Shown here: positions 1 to 5,710 of the stretch, piece by piece
Numbering within the stretch: the stretch's first letter is position 1
How the letters are laid out: every line of letters begins with the position of its first letter
Position numbers and translations under genes: made by a program
DNA from: UBA5976 sp037137575
GTDB lineage: Bacteria; Actinomycetota; Actinomycetes; S36-B12; UBA5976
NCBI GenBank assembly: GCA_037137575.1
Contig: JBAXKB010000044.1
Location: 1-8,656, forward strand
Reading direction: 5' to 3'
DNA length: 8,656 nt
The notes under the pieces: model-generated
Told to the model about the DNA's origin: nothing
Seen by the model: the letters and a program-made list of their open reading frames with translations, nothing else
Databases searched by the model: none

Positions 1-2
1 TG

Positions 3-1199
3 ATTCGCGCCCAACGCCGCACTGCAGAACAACTTTTTACAGTTCTCGGCACACTCAAGGGCGGAGCCATGAAATTTGGCCAAGTTCTCAGCGTGCTGGA
101 AGCTGCGCTTCCTGAAGAGTTAGTCGCACCGTACCGCGAGTCTTTAACTAAATTGCAAGATAGTGCGCCACCGATGTCGGCCAAGAGCGTGAATCAGCAA
201 ATGGTTAAAAGTTTGGGCGCCGAATGGCGAAGCAAGTTTCAAGAGTTCGCTGATGTTCCGTCTGCTGCTGCATCCATCGGCCAAGTGCATCGGGCGATTT
301 GGCATGATGGCCGAGAAGTGGCAGTAAAGATTCAGTATCCGGGCGCCGCAAAAGCTGTTATGTCGGATTTAAATCAGGTTGCTCGCATGGGTAACATTTT
401 TGCGTTCGCATTTCCAGGCATCGATCTAAAGGCATTATTGGGCGAGTTAAAACTGCGAGTCGCCGAGGAACTCGATTACCTTCATGAATCAAAGGTGCAA
501 CGCAAGTTTGCCGTAGCTTTTGATGGCCACAAAGATTATTTTGTTCCGCACGTGTTATCTGCTGCCAATGAAGTGGTAATTACCGAATGGGTTGAGGGCA
601 AGTCACTAGCTCGAATTATTGAGTCAGGCACCCAAGACGAGCGAAACCTTTACGGCAGGCTATACCTGCGCTTTTTACTTTCCGGGCCACGCATTGCTGG
701 ACTTATGCATGCTGATCCACATCCTGGCAATTTTCGCGTGATGCCAGATGGTCGGTTAGCTGTATTTGATTTTGGAGCATCTGCAGAATTGCCTGATGGG
801 CTTCCCCTAGCGATGGGTACGTTATTGCGTGTATCGATGGATAAAGACAGTGCCGGAATCGAAGCAGGTTTGCGCGCTGAAGGTTTCATTCGCCCAGGCA
901 TTTCTATCGATCCAGATGCACTGCGCGATTATTTGTCGCCATTTACCGAGCCGGCTCAGGTTCCAATTTTCAAACACAACCGCGAGTGGCTACGCGAGCA
1001 ATTCGCGCGCACAAGTGATCCACGAAATCCAGATTGGGCGATCGGCCTGAAGATTAATCTGCCGCCAAACTATCTACTTATCCATCGAGTATGGCTCGGT
1101 AGCATTGGCGTTTTATGCCAATTGGAGGCCGAATTCTCAGTAATAGATGAGTTTAAGCAGTGGGTTCCGGGATTTCAGGACGATAAAGCCGTTTCTTAA
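3..1199 (+). CDS. ABC1/AarF/UbiB-family atypical kinase (5' end outside window)
   Basis: Partial gene. The reading frame is open from the left edge, so the true start lies upstream; the ATG at 69 is internal because the family's conserved KxGQ motif falls right on it (LKGGA before it, then MKFGQ). Counting that Met as residue 1, the protein shows the alanine-rich nucleotide loop PSAAASIGQVH (64-74), the VAVK lysine (K87), the EELD segment (133-136), the catalytic HADPHPGN loop (214-221) and the metal-binding DFG-type motif FDFG (233-236). These mark an ABC1/ADCK/UbiB protein-kinase-like ATPase. The family supports isoprenoid quinone or lipid metabolism in proteobacteria and mitochondria. In actinobacteria, which use menaquinone, the substrate is generally unknown. 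No obvious C-terminal membrane helix is seen after the kinase fold. It ends 76 nt before the FMN-binding gene and has no evident link to the glycan genes. The family call is firm and the role is not. Confidence 0.93.
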   Translation: MRAQRRTAEQLFTVLGTLKGGAMKFGQVLSVLEAALPEELVAPYRESLTKLQDSAPPMSAKSVNQQMVKSLGAEWRSKFQEFADVPSAAASIGQVHRAIWHDGREVAVKIQYPGAAKAVMSDLNQVARMGNIFAFAFPGIDLKALLGELKLRVAEELDYLHESKVQRKFAVAFDGHKDYFVPHVLSAANEVVITEWVEGKSLARIIESGTQDERNLYGRLYLRFLLSGPRIAGLMHADPHPGNFRVMPDGRLAVFDFGASAELPDGLPLAMGTLLRVSMDKDSAGIEAGLRAEGFIRPGISIDPDALRDYLSPFTEPAQVPIFKHNREWLREQFARTSDPRNPDWAIGLKINLPPNYLLIHRVWLGSIGVLCQLEAEFSVIDEFKQWVPGFQDDKAVS

Positions 1200-1215
1200 C
1201 GCTTTCTTTACAGTT

Positions 1216-1230
1216 AAGGGTACATCCCTT
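1216..1230. repeat. Short inverted repeat upstream of the FMN-domain gene
   Basis: AAGGG-TACAT-CCCTT is a perfect 5-bp inverted repeat with a 5-nt centre. It lies in the 76-nt gap after the AarF-family stop and touches the proposed -35 box of the next gene. It could be a small operator or a weak hairpin. No T-run follows, so it is a poor terminator candidate, and its short length means chance is possible. Confidence 0.3.
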
Positions 1231-1256
1231 GGATGGCGATTTGCGATGCTTAATTT
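1229..1256 (+). promoter_or_regulatory. Possible promoter of the FMN-domain gene
   Basis: TTGGAT (1229-1234, 4 of 6 matches to TTGACA) and TAATTT (1251-1256, fits TANNNT) are separated by 16 nt. Transcription would start near 1263, leaving a short leader that contains the ribosome binding site at 1265-1271. This was judged by eye only; the boxes are weak and the region is A/T-rich, so the call is tentative. Confidence 0.33.
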
Positions 1257-1264
1257 ATCGCTAC

Positions 1265-1271
1265 AAGGGAG
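1265..1271 (+). promoter_or_regulatory. Ribosome binding site that fixes the start at 1276
   Basis: AAGGGAG lies 4 nt before the ATG at 1276. It is one of the clearer Shine-Dalgarno-like sequences in the window. It decides for this start over the in-frame ATG at 1147, which lies inside the preceding gene and would put 43 extra residues before an obvious signal peptide. Confidence 0.7.
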
Positions 1272-1275
1272 CATC

Positions 1276-1734
1276 ATGAAACGAAATCAATTTTTCGCAC
1301 TTGGTACCGTCGCCGGTATTGCTGGAACAACTTTGTTAACTGCTGGCGCATCAACTGTTGGGAACATGGGTGCTTTAAGCGCCAGTGGGCAGAGTCCAAG
1401 TCACATTGGCACTGGGCAATCAGTTGTTGTACACAAGGTCAAGGCCACTGTCGCTAAATCTCGTACCGCAGTGGGAAATTCGATTTACGTGAACTTCGGG
1501 TATGTCCAGGTGAAAGTTATTGCTAGAGGCAAACATATCGTTGACGTTAAGACCATCAAGTCACCTGATGGCGCACAATATTCCGTCATGATTGCGCAAC
1601 AGTCCATTCCATTGTTGCGCCAGCAAGCACTCGCAGCGCAGTCTGCCAAAATCCAGGGTGTCAGTGGCGCTTCTTACACTTCCTATGGATTCCAGAAATC
1701 CCTTCAATCAGCACTCAACAAGCTTGGTATTTAG
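1276..1734 (+). CDS. Secreted/membrane-anchored FMN-binding-domain protein
   Basis: The product has 152 residues. The N-terminus MKRNQFFALGTVAGIAG followed by TTLLTAGAST is a basic start plus a hydrophobic stretch, read as a signal peptide or membrane anchor. There is no clear lipobox cysteine. A Ser/Gly-rich linker follows (about residues 30-50). The rest is a single small FMN-binding domain of the NqrC/RnfG C-terminal type: strands with VNFGYVQVKV and ISPDG-like turns, ending in VSGASYTSYGFQKSLQSAL. Related domains carry FMN covalently attached to the Thr of a Dxx(S/T)GAT motif by the flavin transferase ApbE. Here the Asp position is Gln and the acceptor Thr is Ser, so covalent flavinylation is uncertain. 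Such stand-alone proteins occur in actinobacteria and are thought to move electrons outside the cytoplasmic membrane. No ApbE or ferric-reductase-like partner is in the window. The start is set by AAGGGAG at 1265. Confidence 0.82.
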   Translation: MKRNQFFALGTVAGIAGTTLLTAGASTVGNMGALSASGQSPSHIGTGQSVVVHKVKATVAKSRTAVGNSIYVNFGYVQVKVIARGKHIVDVKTIKSPDGAQYSVMIAQQSIPLLRQQALAAQSAKIQGVSGASYTSYGFQKSLQSALNKLGI

Positions 1735-1769
1735 TAAGAGAGCAAATTTCGTAAAACCTTTTTTAGGCC

Positions 1770-1809
1770 AGAAATCCGTATCACCTGGTAGCCCGTGGTA
1801 CGGATTTCT
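1770..1809 (+). terminator. Strong hairpin after the FMN-domain gene, probable terminator
   Basis: AGAAATCCGTA (1770-1780) and TACGGATTTCT (1799-1809) are perfect 11-bp inverted arms. Four more pairs continue inward (1781-1784 with 1795-1798, one of them T:G), leaving a 10-nt loop at 1785-1794. The hairpin lies 35 nt after the stop at 1734. A short T-run appears only about 10 nt downstream (1819-1822), so this is not a textbook intrinsic terminator, although actinobacterial terminators often lack a long U-tail. It separates the FMN gene from the glycan locus. Confidence 0.65.
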
Positions 1810-1853
1810 AATGTCTACTTTTGCGACTTAGTTTCCAGCCACTGGCCGGGCAA

Positions 1854-1859
1854 TAGAAT
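1854..1859 (+). promoter_or_regulatory. -10 box TAGAAT, likely leaderless promoter for the GT gene at 1865
   Basis: TAGAAT fits the actinobacterial TANNNT -10 consensus and ends 5 nt before the GTG at 1865, so transcription would start at or next to the start codon. No clear -35 is seen in the expected place (around 1831-1836, GTTTCC). No good Shine-Dalgarno sequence precedes the GTG. A leaderless mRNA is therefore the simplest reading, by inference. Confidence 0.45.
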
Positions 1860-1864
1860 GAAGC

Positions 1865-3073
1865 GTGGCTAACGCATCAGCAAAAATCTGCATAATCGCG
1901 GTAAATTATTTTCCAGAAGTTACTGGCTGCGGTCCCTACACGACTGATTTAGCTGAAAAGCTAGTGCAGGCAGGCAACGAAGTTACTGTTGTTACTGCAC
2001 TGCCGCATTACCCACAGTGGTCTGTGCCTCCTGAGTACAAGGGCAAAGAACATCGAACTGAAACCCTAAATGGGGTGCAAGTATTGCGCGCTCGATTGTT
2101 CGTTCCAGCCAAGATGTCGGCACTGGCTCGAATCGCTTACGAGGCAACATTTCTCGTTTCGGCTTGGCTTCGGAGCCGCCGGTTGAAGCCAGATCTGGTC
2201 TTAGCAGTAAGCCCAGCACTGGGTGATGTGGTTGTCGCCTCAAGTCTGGCCAGGCGTCGTAAAGTTCCATTTGGGGTATTGGTTCAAGATTTAATGACAG
2301 CAGCGACAACGCAATCAAATATTTCTGGTGGTGACAAAGTTGCGGGTCTAGCGAGCGCAATAGAAAGTAAGTATCTAGCCCGGGCCGATAGTGTTGCTGC
2401 AATTACCGAATCATTCTCTAATTCAATCCTTAAACTTGGCGTAGATTCTGGCCGAGTTGTAGTTTCCCCAAACTATTCGGTTAAAAACATTGAACAGATT
2501 CCTCGGAGCAAAGCACGCGAAATGATGGGTTGGGATGAGCGCGATTTCATTCTCACCCACACGGGAAACATGGGCCTTAAACAAGATCTAGGCAATCTAA
2601 TTGAAGCCATCAAGTTAGTGAATTCTGAGAAAGTAAAGTTGCTCCTTGTCGGCGATGGTAGTCAGCGCAGTGAACTCGAAGTCCAGGCTGGATCTCATGC
2701 AAAAATTGAATTCATGGGGTTGGTTGAAGAAAAGGATTATTCCGCGCTTCTAAGTGCCAGTGATGTATTGCTTCTTAATGAAGCTCCCACAATTACAGAT
2801 ATGTCTCTGCCATCCAAGCTCACTTCATATGAAGCATCAGGTAAGCGAATTTTGGGTGCTGTGGTTCCAGGCGGAAACACAGCAAAAGTTTTAGATAAAT
2901 TGCCTAACGCGCAGTGGGTGGTTGCGGGAAATCCTGCCGAGTTGGCAAAGGTCATTGAAGATCTTTCGAAGCAAGATACAGATAAAGAAATGCACTCGGG
3001 GACTACAAACACAGACACCGAAGCACTACGCAATCAGCGGGTTGACTGGGTTTTGAACTTAATTAAGAAGTAA
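1865..3073 (+). CDS. WcaI-like family 4 glycosyltransferase
   Basis: The product has 402 residues, is cytosolic, and has no membrane segment. The start is GTG at 1865: a TGA occupies 1859-1861 in the same frame, so no start further upstream is possible. Residues 8-50 (CIIAVNYFPEVTGCGPYT, then TALPHYPQW) match the N-terminus of the colanic-acid WcaI glycosyltransferase type. The C-terminal Rossmann half has HTGNMGLKQDL (232-242), LLVGDG (260-265) and MSLPSKLTSYEASGK (313-327), which take the place of the usual GT4 EX7E region. The first Glu of EX7E is not present (Leu315), while E323 occupies the second position, as is usual for a PSKL-type member. The enzyme would use a nucleotide-sugar donor with retention of configuration to extend a lipid-linked sugar; donor and acceptor are not predictable. 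It is transcribed alone, between the hairpin at 1770 and a converging gene whose stop codon abuts its own. GT4 is certain; WcaI-like is likely. Confidence 0.92.
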   Translation: MANASAKICIIAVNYFPEVTGCGPYTTDLAEKLVQAGNEVTVVTALPHYPQWSVPPEYKGKEHRTETLNGVQVLRARLFVPAKMSALARIAYEATFLVSAWLRSRRLKPDLVLAVSPALGDVVVASSLARRRKVPFGVLVQDLMTAATTQSNISGGDKVAGLASAIESKYLARADSVAAITESFSNSILKLGVDSGRVVVSPNYSVKNIEQIPRSKAREMMGWDERDFILTHTGNMGLKQDLGNLIEAIKLVNSEKVKLLLVGDGSQRSELEVQAGSHAKIEFMGLVEEKDYSALLSASDVLLLNEAPTITDMSLPSKLTSYEASGKRILGAVVPGGNTAKVLDKLPNAQWVVAGNPAELAKVIEDLSKQDTDKEMHSGTTNTDTEALRNQRVDWVLNLIKK

Positions 3074-4198
3074 TTAGTTCGCTTTAGTTGCATCGCCATA
3101 AATTGCGAGCAGTTCATCCCCAATGTGGCTCATGGAAAATTCAGTTTGGGCTAGCGTCAACGCATTAGTTGAATACTTAGCCAGATCACTCAAGATCAAC
3201 TTGGTCGCCTGTGCTAGTTGATCAACTGAACCGTCAGTTACAACTCCAGCATTTCCTCGGATTATGTATGGTGCTAGTCCGCAGGTGTCCGTGATTACAA
3301 CGGGGATCGCACAAGAAATTGCTTCTAAAACAATCATTGGAAAAGGCTCATTGATTGATGGCAAAACTAAGACGCTGGTTTCTTGCAGTAGTTTTATGAC
3401 ACCTGCATGGTCTTGTGATCCCAGGTATTCAACTTTCCCAGAGAGTTCATCAGAATTGATAATTTCTAGTGTTTGTTCGAGTTCGCCTTCGTCCGCTCCA
3501 GCAATCTTGAACTGACACTGCACGCCATCACGAATTAACTTTGCTGCCATTTCCACAAATAGCTGTGGCCGTTTGCGTGCTTGTAACCTAGAAATGTATG
3601 AGACCGTCTGGCTTAAAGCAGATGTTGTATTTGGTGTAACCCCAGCTTGTGTTGGAACTCCATTTGGTAGAAAAGCTAGATTGGCTAGATCTTTGCCAGC
3701 AACTGCGGGGAAATCTTTAGATTCTTGCTCAGTCAAATACAAAAGTTTCGCTGAGTTTTTAAGTAGTCGTTTCACAAATAACGCATCTAAAATGCGGCCA
3801 GCCAATTTTTGCGTCGGATCGATCATGCCGTGACCCTGGATTACAAACGGGATTCGACGAATTCGACAAATCAGCCCAATTGGCAGTGTGATCAGGTCAC
3901 GAGCCATGTGTATGTGAACCAGATCGTAGGACTTGACGCTGCGCCAAGCCCAAATAAGTAGTTTTAGCGAAACCAATCCACTGAATCCAAGCTTGGGATG
4001 GATCTGGCGAACAGCGAATAAGTTCGCAGGGATGTTTTCAATGTCAGTTGGCGTAGTTTCATATCCGCGGCAACCACCAACGAGTTCTACTTCAACACCG
4101 CGACGTTTAAGTTCGTGACCTAAGTTGAGAGCTACCCGAATTGGGCCGCCAAATGCATTGTCAGGGGACTGCAAGGTAAACGCATGCAGGACTTTCAT
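3074..4198 (-). CDS. Family 4 glycosyltransferase (GT-B fold)
   Basis: The product has 374 residues. The N-terminal half has the acceptor-loop FGGPIRVALNLGHEL (16-30), VHIHMARD (94-101) and VIQGHGMIDP (119-128). The C-terminal half has SYISRLQARKRP (200-211), the donor-side basic residues, then KIAGADEGEL (231-240), a VEYLG strand (256-260) and a complete EX7E motif, NEPFPMIVLEA, with E284 and E292. This is a typical retaining GT4 enzyme acting on a lipid-linked oligosaccharide at the inner face of the membrane; the sugar is unknown. Its ATG (4198-4196) overlaps the TGA of the acetyltransferase gene (4197-4195), an ATGA overlap that implies translational coupling. GGAG at 4207-4204 serves as ribosome binding site 5 nt before the ATG. 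The TAA stop directly abuts the stop of the converging GT gene, with no room for an intergenic terminator. Confidence 0.94.
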   Translation of the reverse strand: MKVLHAFTLQSPDNAFGGPIRVALNLGHELKRRGVEVELVGGCRGYETTPTDIENIPANLFAVRQIHPKLGFSGLVSLKLLIWAWRSVKSYDLVHIHMARDLITLPIGLICRIRRIPFVIQGHGMIDPTQKLAGRILDALFVKRLLKNSAKLLYLTEQESKDFPAVAGKDLANLAFLPNGVPTQAGVTPNTTSALSQTVSYISRLQARKRPQLFVEMAAKLIRDGVQCQFKIAGADEGELEQTLEIINSDELSGKVEYLGSQDHAGVIKLLQETSVLVLPSINEPFPMIVLEAISCAIPVVITDTCGLAPYIIRGNAGVVTDGSVDQLAQATKLILSDLAKYSTNALTLAQTEFSMSHIGDELLAIYGDATKAN

Positions 4199-4731
4199 GC
4201 AGGCTCCGCGATGTCGCGAAGATTTCCATCGAGTAACACCTTGTTAGCGGGTATGTTTGTGCGAACTATTTCTTGTGCTGCAATTACAGACTGTGCGCCA
4301 ATAGATACACCTGGCAATACCGTGGCACGGGCTGCAATCCAGACTCCGTCTGCAATCGAGATTGGTTTATTGCGGTATGGGAAGTCACTCTTACGGTGAT
4401 CATGAGAACCGGTACACAACATTGCTTCCTGCGAAATGCAAACATTGTTACCAATCAAAATGTTCTCTAAGTTGATAAAGCGAGCACCCTCACCAAGCCA
4501 GCAGTTATCGCCAACTTTAAACTTCCAAGGCCACATAATTCGAACATCGTGCCTGATGAAGACGTTCTTTCCAACGCTTGCTCCAAAGAATCGAAGAGCT
4601 GATGAACGAAACCGATTCGGAAACCAAAACTTCTGGAAAATCAGAAATGAAAAAGTGAACCAAAGGATTTGCCAGAGTTTACTGCGCCCGCGATCGTAGG
4701 CACTTGCATCGAATTTACTTAGCTCACGCAT
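4195..4731 (-). CDS. wcaF: WcaF-like hexapeptide-repeat O-acetyltransferase
   Basis: The product has 178 residues from the ATG at 4731. It is a left-handed beta-helix acyltransferase with isoleucine-rich hexapeptide turns (VGKNVFIRHDVRI, then IGNNVCISQEAML, then IADGVWIAARATVLPGVSIGAQSVIA). It carries CTGSHDH at 106-112, identical to the active-site segment I recall from E. coli WcaF, which acetylates colanic acid from acetyl-CoA. The preceding FFGASVGKNV and MWPWKFKVGD also match that family. The start at 4731 is preferred because MRELSKF lines up with MQDLSGF of WcaF and because AAAGG (4741-4737) sits 5 nt upstream. An in-frame ATG at 4761 (188 aa) also has an upstream AAAGG and a TAGAAT box. 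A TTG at 4788 (197 aa) has no ribosome site. It is the first gene of a two-gene operon, coupled to the GT4 gene by a 4-nt overlap. O-acetylation of the glycan repeat is the inferred role. Confidence 0.9.
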   Translation of the reverse strand: MRELSKFDASAYDRGRSKLWQILWFTFSFLIFQKFWFPNRFRSSALRFFGASVGKNVFIRHDVRIMWPWKFKVGDNCWLGEGARFINLENILIGNNVCISQEAMLCTGSHDHRKSDFPYRNKPISIADGVWIAARATVLPGVSIGAQSVIAAQEIVRTNIPANKVLLDGNLRDIAEPA

Positions 4732-4736
4732 AGTTA

Positions 4737-4741
4737 CCTTT
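4737..4741 (-). promoter_or_regulatory. Ribosome binding site supporting the wcaF start at 4731
   Basis: On the minus strand this reads AAAGG with 5 nt to the ATG at 4731. It favours that start over the TTG at 4788, but a similar AAAGG sits before the alternative ATG at 4761, so it does not exclude that one. Confidence 0.5.
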
Positions 4742-4765
4742 TCGCTGCCAGGGATGGGCATTGCA

Positions 4766-4771
4766 ATTCTA
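4766..4771 (-). promoter_or_regulatory. Possible -10 box TAGAAT for the minus-strand operon
   Basis: On the minus strand TAGAAT (4771 to 4766) ends 4 nt before the in-frame ATG at 4761 and 34 nt before the preferred ATG at 4731. It is the same hexamer as the box before the gene at 1865. If used, transcription would begin near 4759-4760, giving a short leader to the 4731 start or a nearly leaderless mRNA for 4761. No convincing -35 was found. Confidence 0.35.
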
Positions 4772-4780
4772 CCTTTGTTC

Positions 4781-4801
4781 CTAGGCAAGTTCTAAGGCAA
4801 G
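4781..4801. repeat. Short direct repeat in the divergent promoter region
   Basis: CTAGGCAAG (4781-4789) and CTAAGGCAAG (4792-4801) are near-identical and roughly one helical turn apart (11-12 bp). They lie between the two divergent starts and could form a tandem binding site for a regulator shared by both operons. The copies are short, so chance cannot be excluded. Confidence 0.3.
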
Positions 4802-4820
4802 CCAAGCCAGATTTTGTTGG

Positions 4821-4826
4821 TATTCT
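4821..4826 (+). promoter_or_regulatory. Possible -10 box TATTCT for the plus-strand operon
   Basis: TATTCT fits TANNNT and would place the transcription start near 4833, about 22 nt before the GTG at 4855. No recognisable -35 lies 16-18 nt upstream. It is the best candidate by eye in this short gap and is weakly supported. Confidence 0.28.
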
Positions 4827-4854
4827 TTGAACATCCTCTCCTTGGGAAAGTCTG

Positions 4855-5709
4855 GTGGCCAAAATGCTTGATGAACAGTATGTAATCGGCATTTGCACAA
4901 AAGGAACTCGGCCAACTTTAGAGCTTTTTTTAGAGAAGTTTGCCCCAATCTTGCACGAACACGCAGAAAGTATTCGCATTGTCATTGCAGTCAATGGTGC
5001 TGGCGAATTAGTTCTTACTGAAAACCCAAATGTTCTGATAGTTCGCGAACCACGCATTGGCATCGCCCATGCTCGTAACCGAGTTCTACAGGAAATGGAT
5101 GCTAACGAGAACCTAATTTTTATAGACGACGATGAGTACCCAGATCCGCAATGGTTTTCAAACCTGATTGCAGTTCACAAAGAATTTCCTGATGACCTAA
5201 TTGTGGGTCCTGTCCGCGAAGTCGATTCAGCGGGTGAAGTAGTAAAAGATTCTAAGATTCGGCCGATTTCAAATACGCCGACCGGAACTTTAAGAAAGAC
5301 AGCGGCGACTAATAATCTGCTAATACCTATCGCAGCTCTAAAATCTGGGTTTGTTTATTTGGACTTGTTTTTTAATCATGGTGGGTCTGATACTGATTTG
5401 TCCTTCCGATTAATTAATCGCGGATTTAAAATTCGCTGGGTATCTGATGCGATCATGTACGAAGTTGAAGACTCTGATCGAGAAAATGTCGAATGGGCTT
5501 ATGGGCGCGATCGCCGCAATGCCGCTATTTACTCCGTGGCAATCAAGCGAAATAGTACTTTCAAATTCATGATGGGGTATTTTGCAAAGAAGCTTTTGCA
5601 ATTCGTCGTGTATTCAATTCTGCAATTCACGGGAAAGAGCAATAAACGAAAATTTGAACTCTATAAAATCAGCTTAAAAGCCCTGTTTTCTGGAAAGCAG
5701 ACTGGGTGA
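4855..5709 (+). CDS. Family 2 glycosyltransferase (GT-A fold, ExoM-like)
   Basis: The product has 284 residues from a GTG; an in-frame ATG at 4864 (281 aa) is an equal alternative, and neither has a strong ribosome site (GGGA at 4844-4847 or GGTGG at 4854-4858). The GT-A nucleotide-binding fold spans about residues 8-205: the first strand YVIGICTKGTRP (9-20), IVIAVNGAGE (42-51), GIAHARN (69-75), the metal-binding DXD region FIDDDEYPDPQW (89-100), and a C-terminal GGSDTDLSFRLINRG (176-190) carrying the acidic residues of the catalytic-base region. The FIDDDE pattern and the ARN motif resemble ExoM-type inverting transferases that extend polysaccharide repeat units. After residue 230 a basic/hydrophobic tail (MMGYFAKKLLQFVVYSILQF) probably associates with the membrane. 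It is the first gene of the rightward operon, with 1 nt to the next gene. The sugar donor is unknown. Confidence 0.92.
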   Translation: MAKMLDEQYVIGICTKGTRPTLELFLEKFAPILHEHAESIRIVIAVNGAGELVLTENPNVLIVREPRIGIAHARNRVLQEMDANENLIFIDDDEYPDPQWFSNLIAVHKEFPDDLIVGPVREVDSAGEVVKDSKIRPISNTPTGTLRKTAATNNLLIPIAALKSGFVYLDLFFNHGGSDTDLSFRLINRGFKIRWVSDAIMYEVEDSDRENVEWAYGRDRRNAAIYSVAIKRNSTFKFMMGYFAKKLLQFVVYSILQFTGKSNKRKFELYKISLKALFSGKQTG

Positions 5710-5710
5710 A

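Larger units (their letters stand above)
4732..4854. promoter_or_regulatory. Divergent intergenic region between the two glycan operons
   Basis: About 120 bp separate the wcaF-like start on the minus strand from the GT2 start on the plus strand, so promoters for both operons must lie here or begin inside the coding ends. Visible elements are the minus-strand TAGAAT (4771-4766), a plus-strand TATTCT (4821-4826), and two near-copies of CTAGGCAAG. The length is only approximate because the wcaF start is uncertain. Confidence 0.6.

Noticed and set aside
69..1199. ATG at 69 as the start of the AarF-family gene
   Set aside because: The frame is open upstream to the window edge and encodes the residues that precede the KxGQ motif, so the real start lies outside.
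1147..1275. Upstream in-frame start giving a 195-residue FMN-domain protein
   Set aside because: It overlaps the preceding gene and places 43 residues ahead of a clear signal peptide, while the ATG at 1276 has its own ribosome site.
1992..2402. 136-codon open frame on the minus strand inside the WcaI-like gene
   Set aside because: It is antisense to a well-supported glycosyltransferase, its translation resembles no family, and it has no ribosome site noted.
4732..4788. TTG at 4788 as start of the acetyltransferase
   Set aside because: There is no ribosome site before it, and the WcaF-type N-terminus (MRELSKF) begins at the ATG at 4731.
4734..5063. 109-codon minus-strand frame over the divergent region
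   Set aside because: It overlaps the beginning of the GT2 gene and the acetyltransferase start region antisense to GT2, and shows no recognisable domain.
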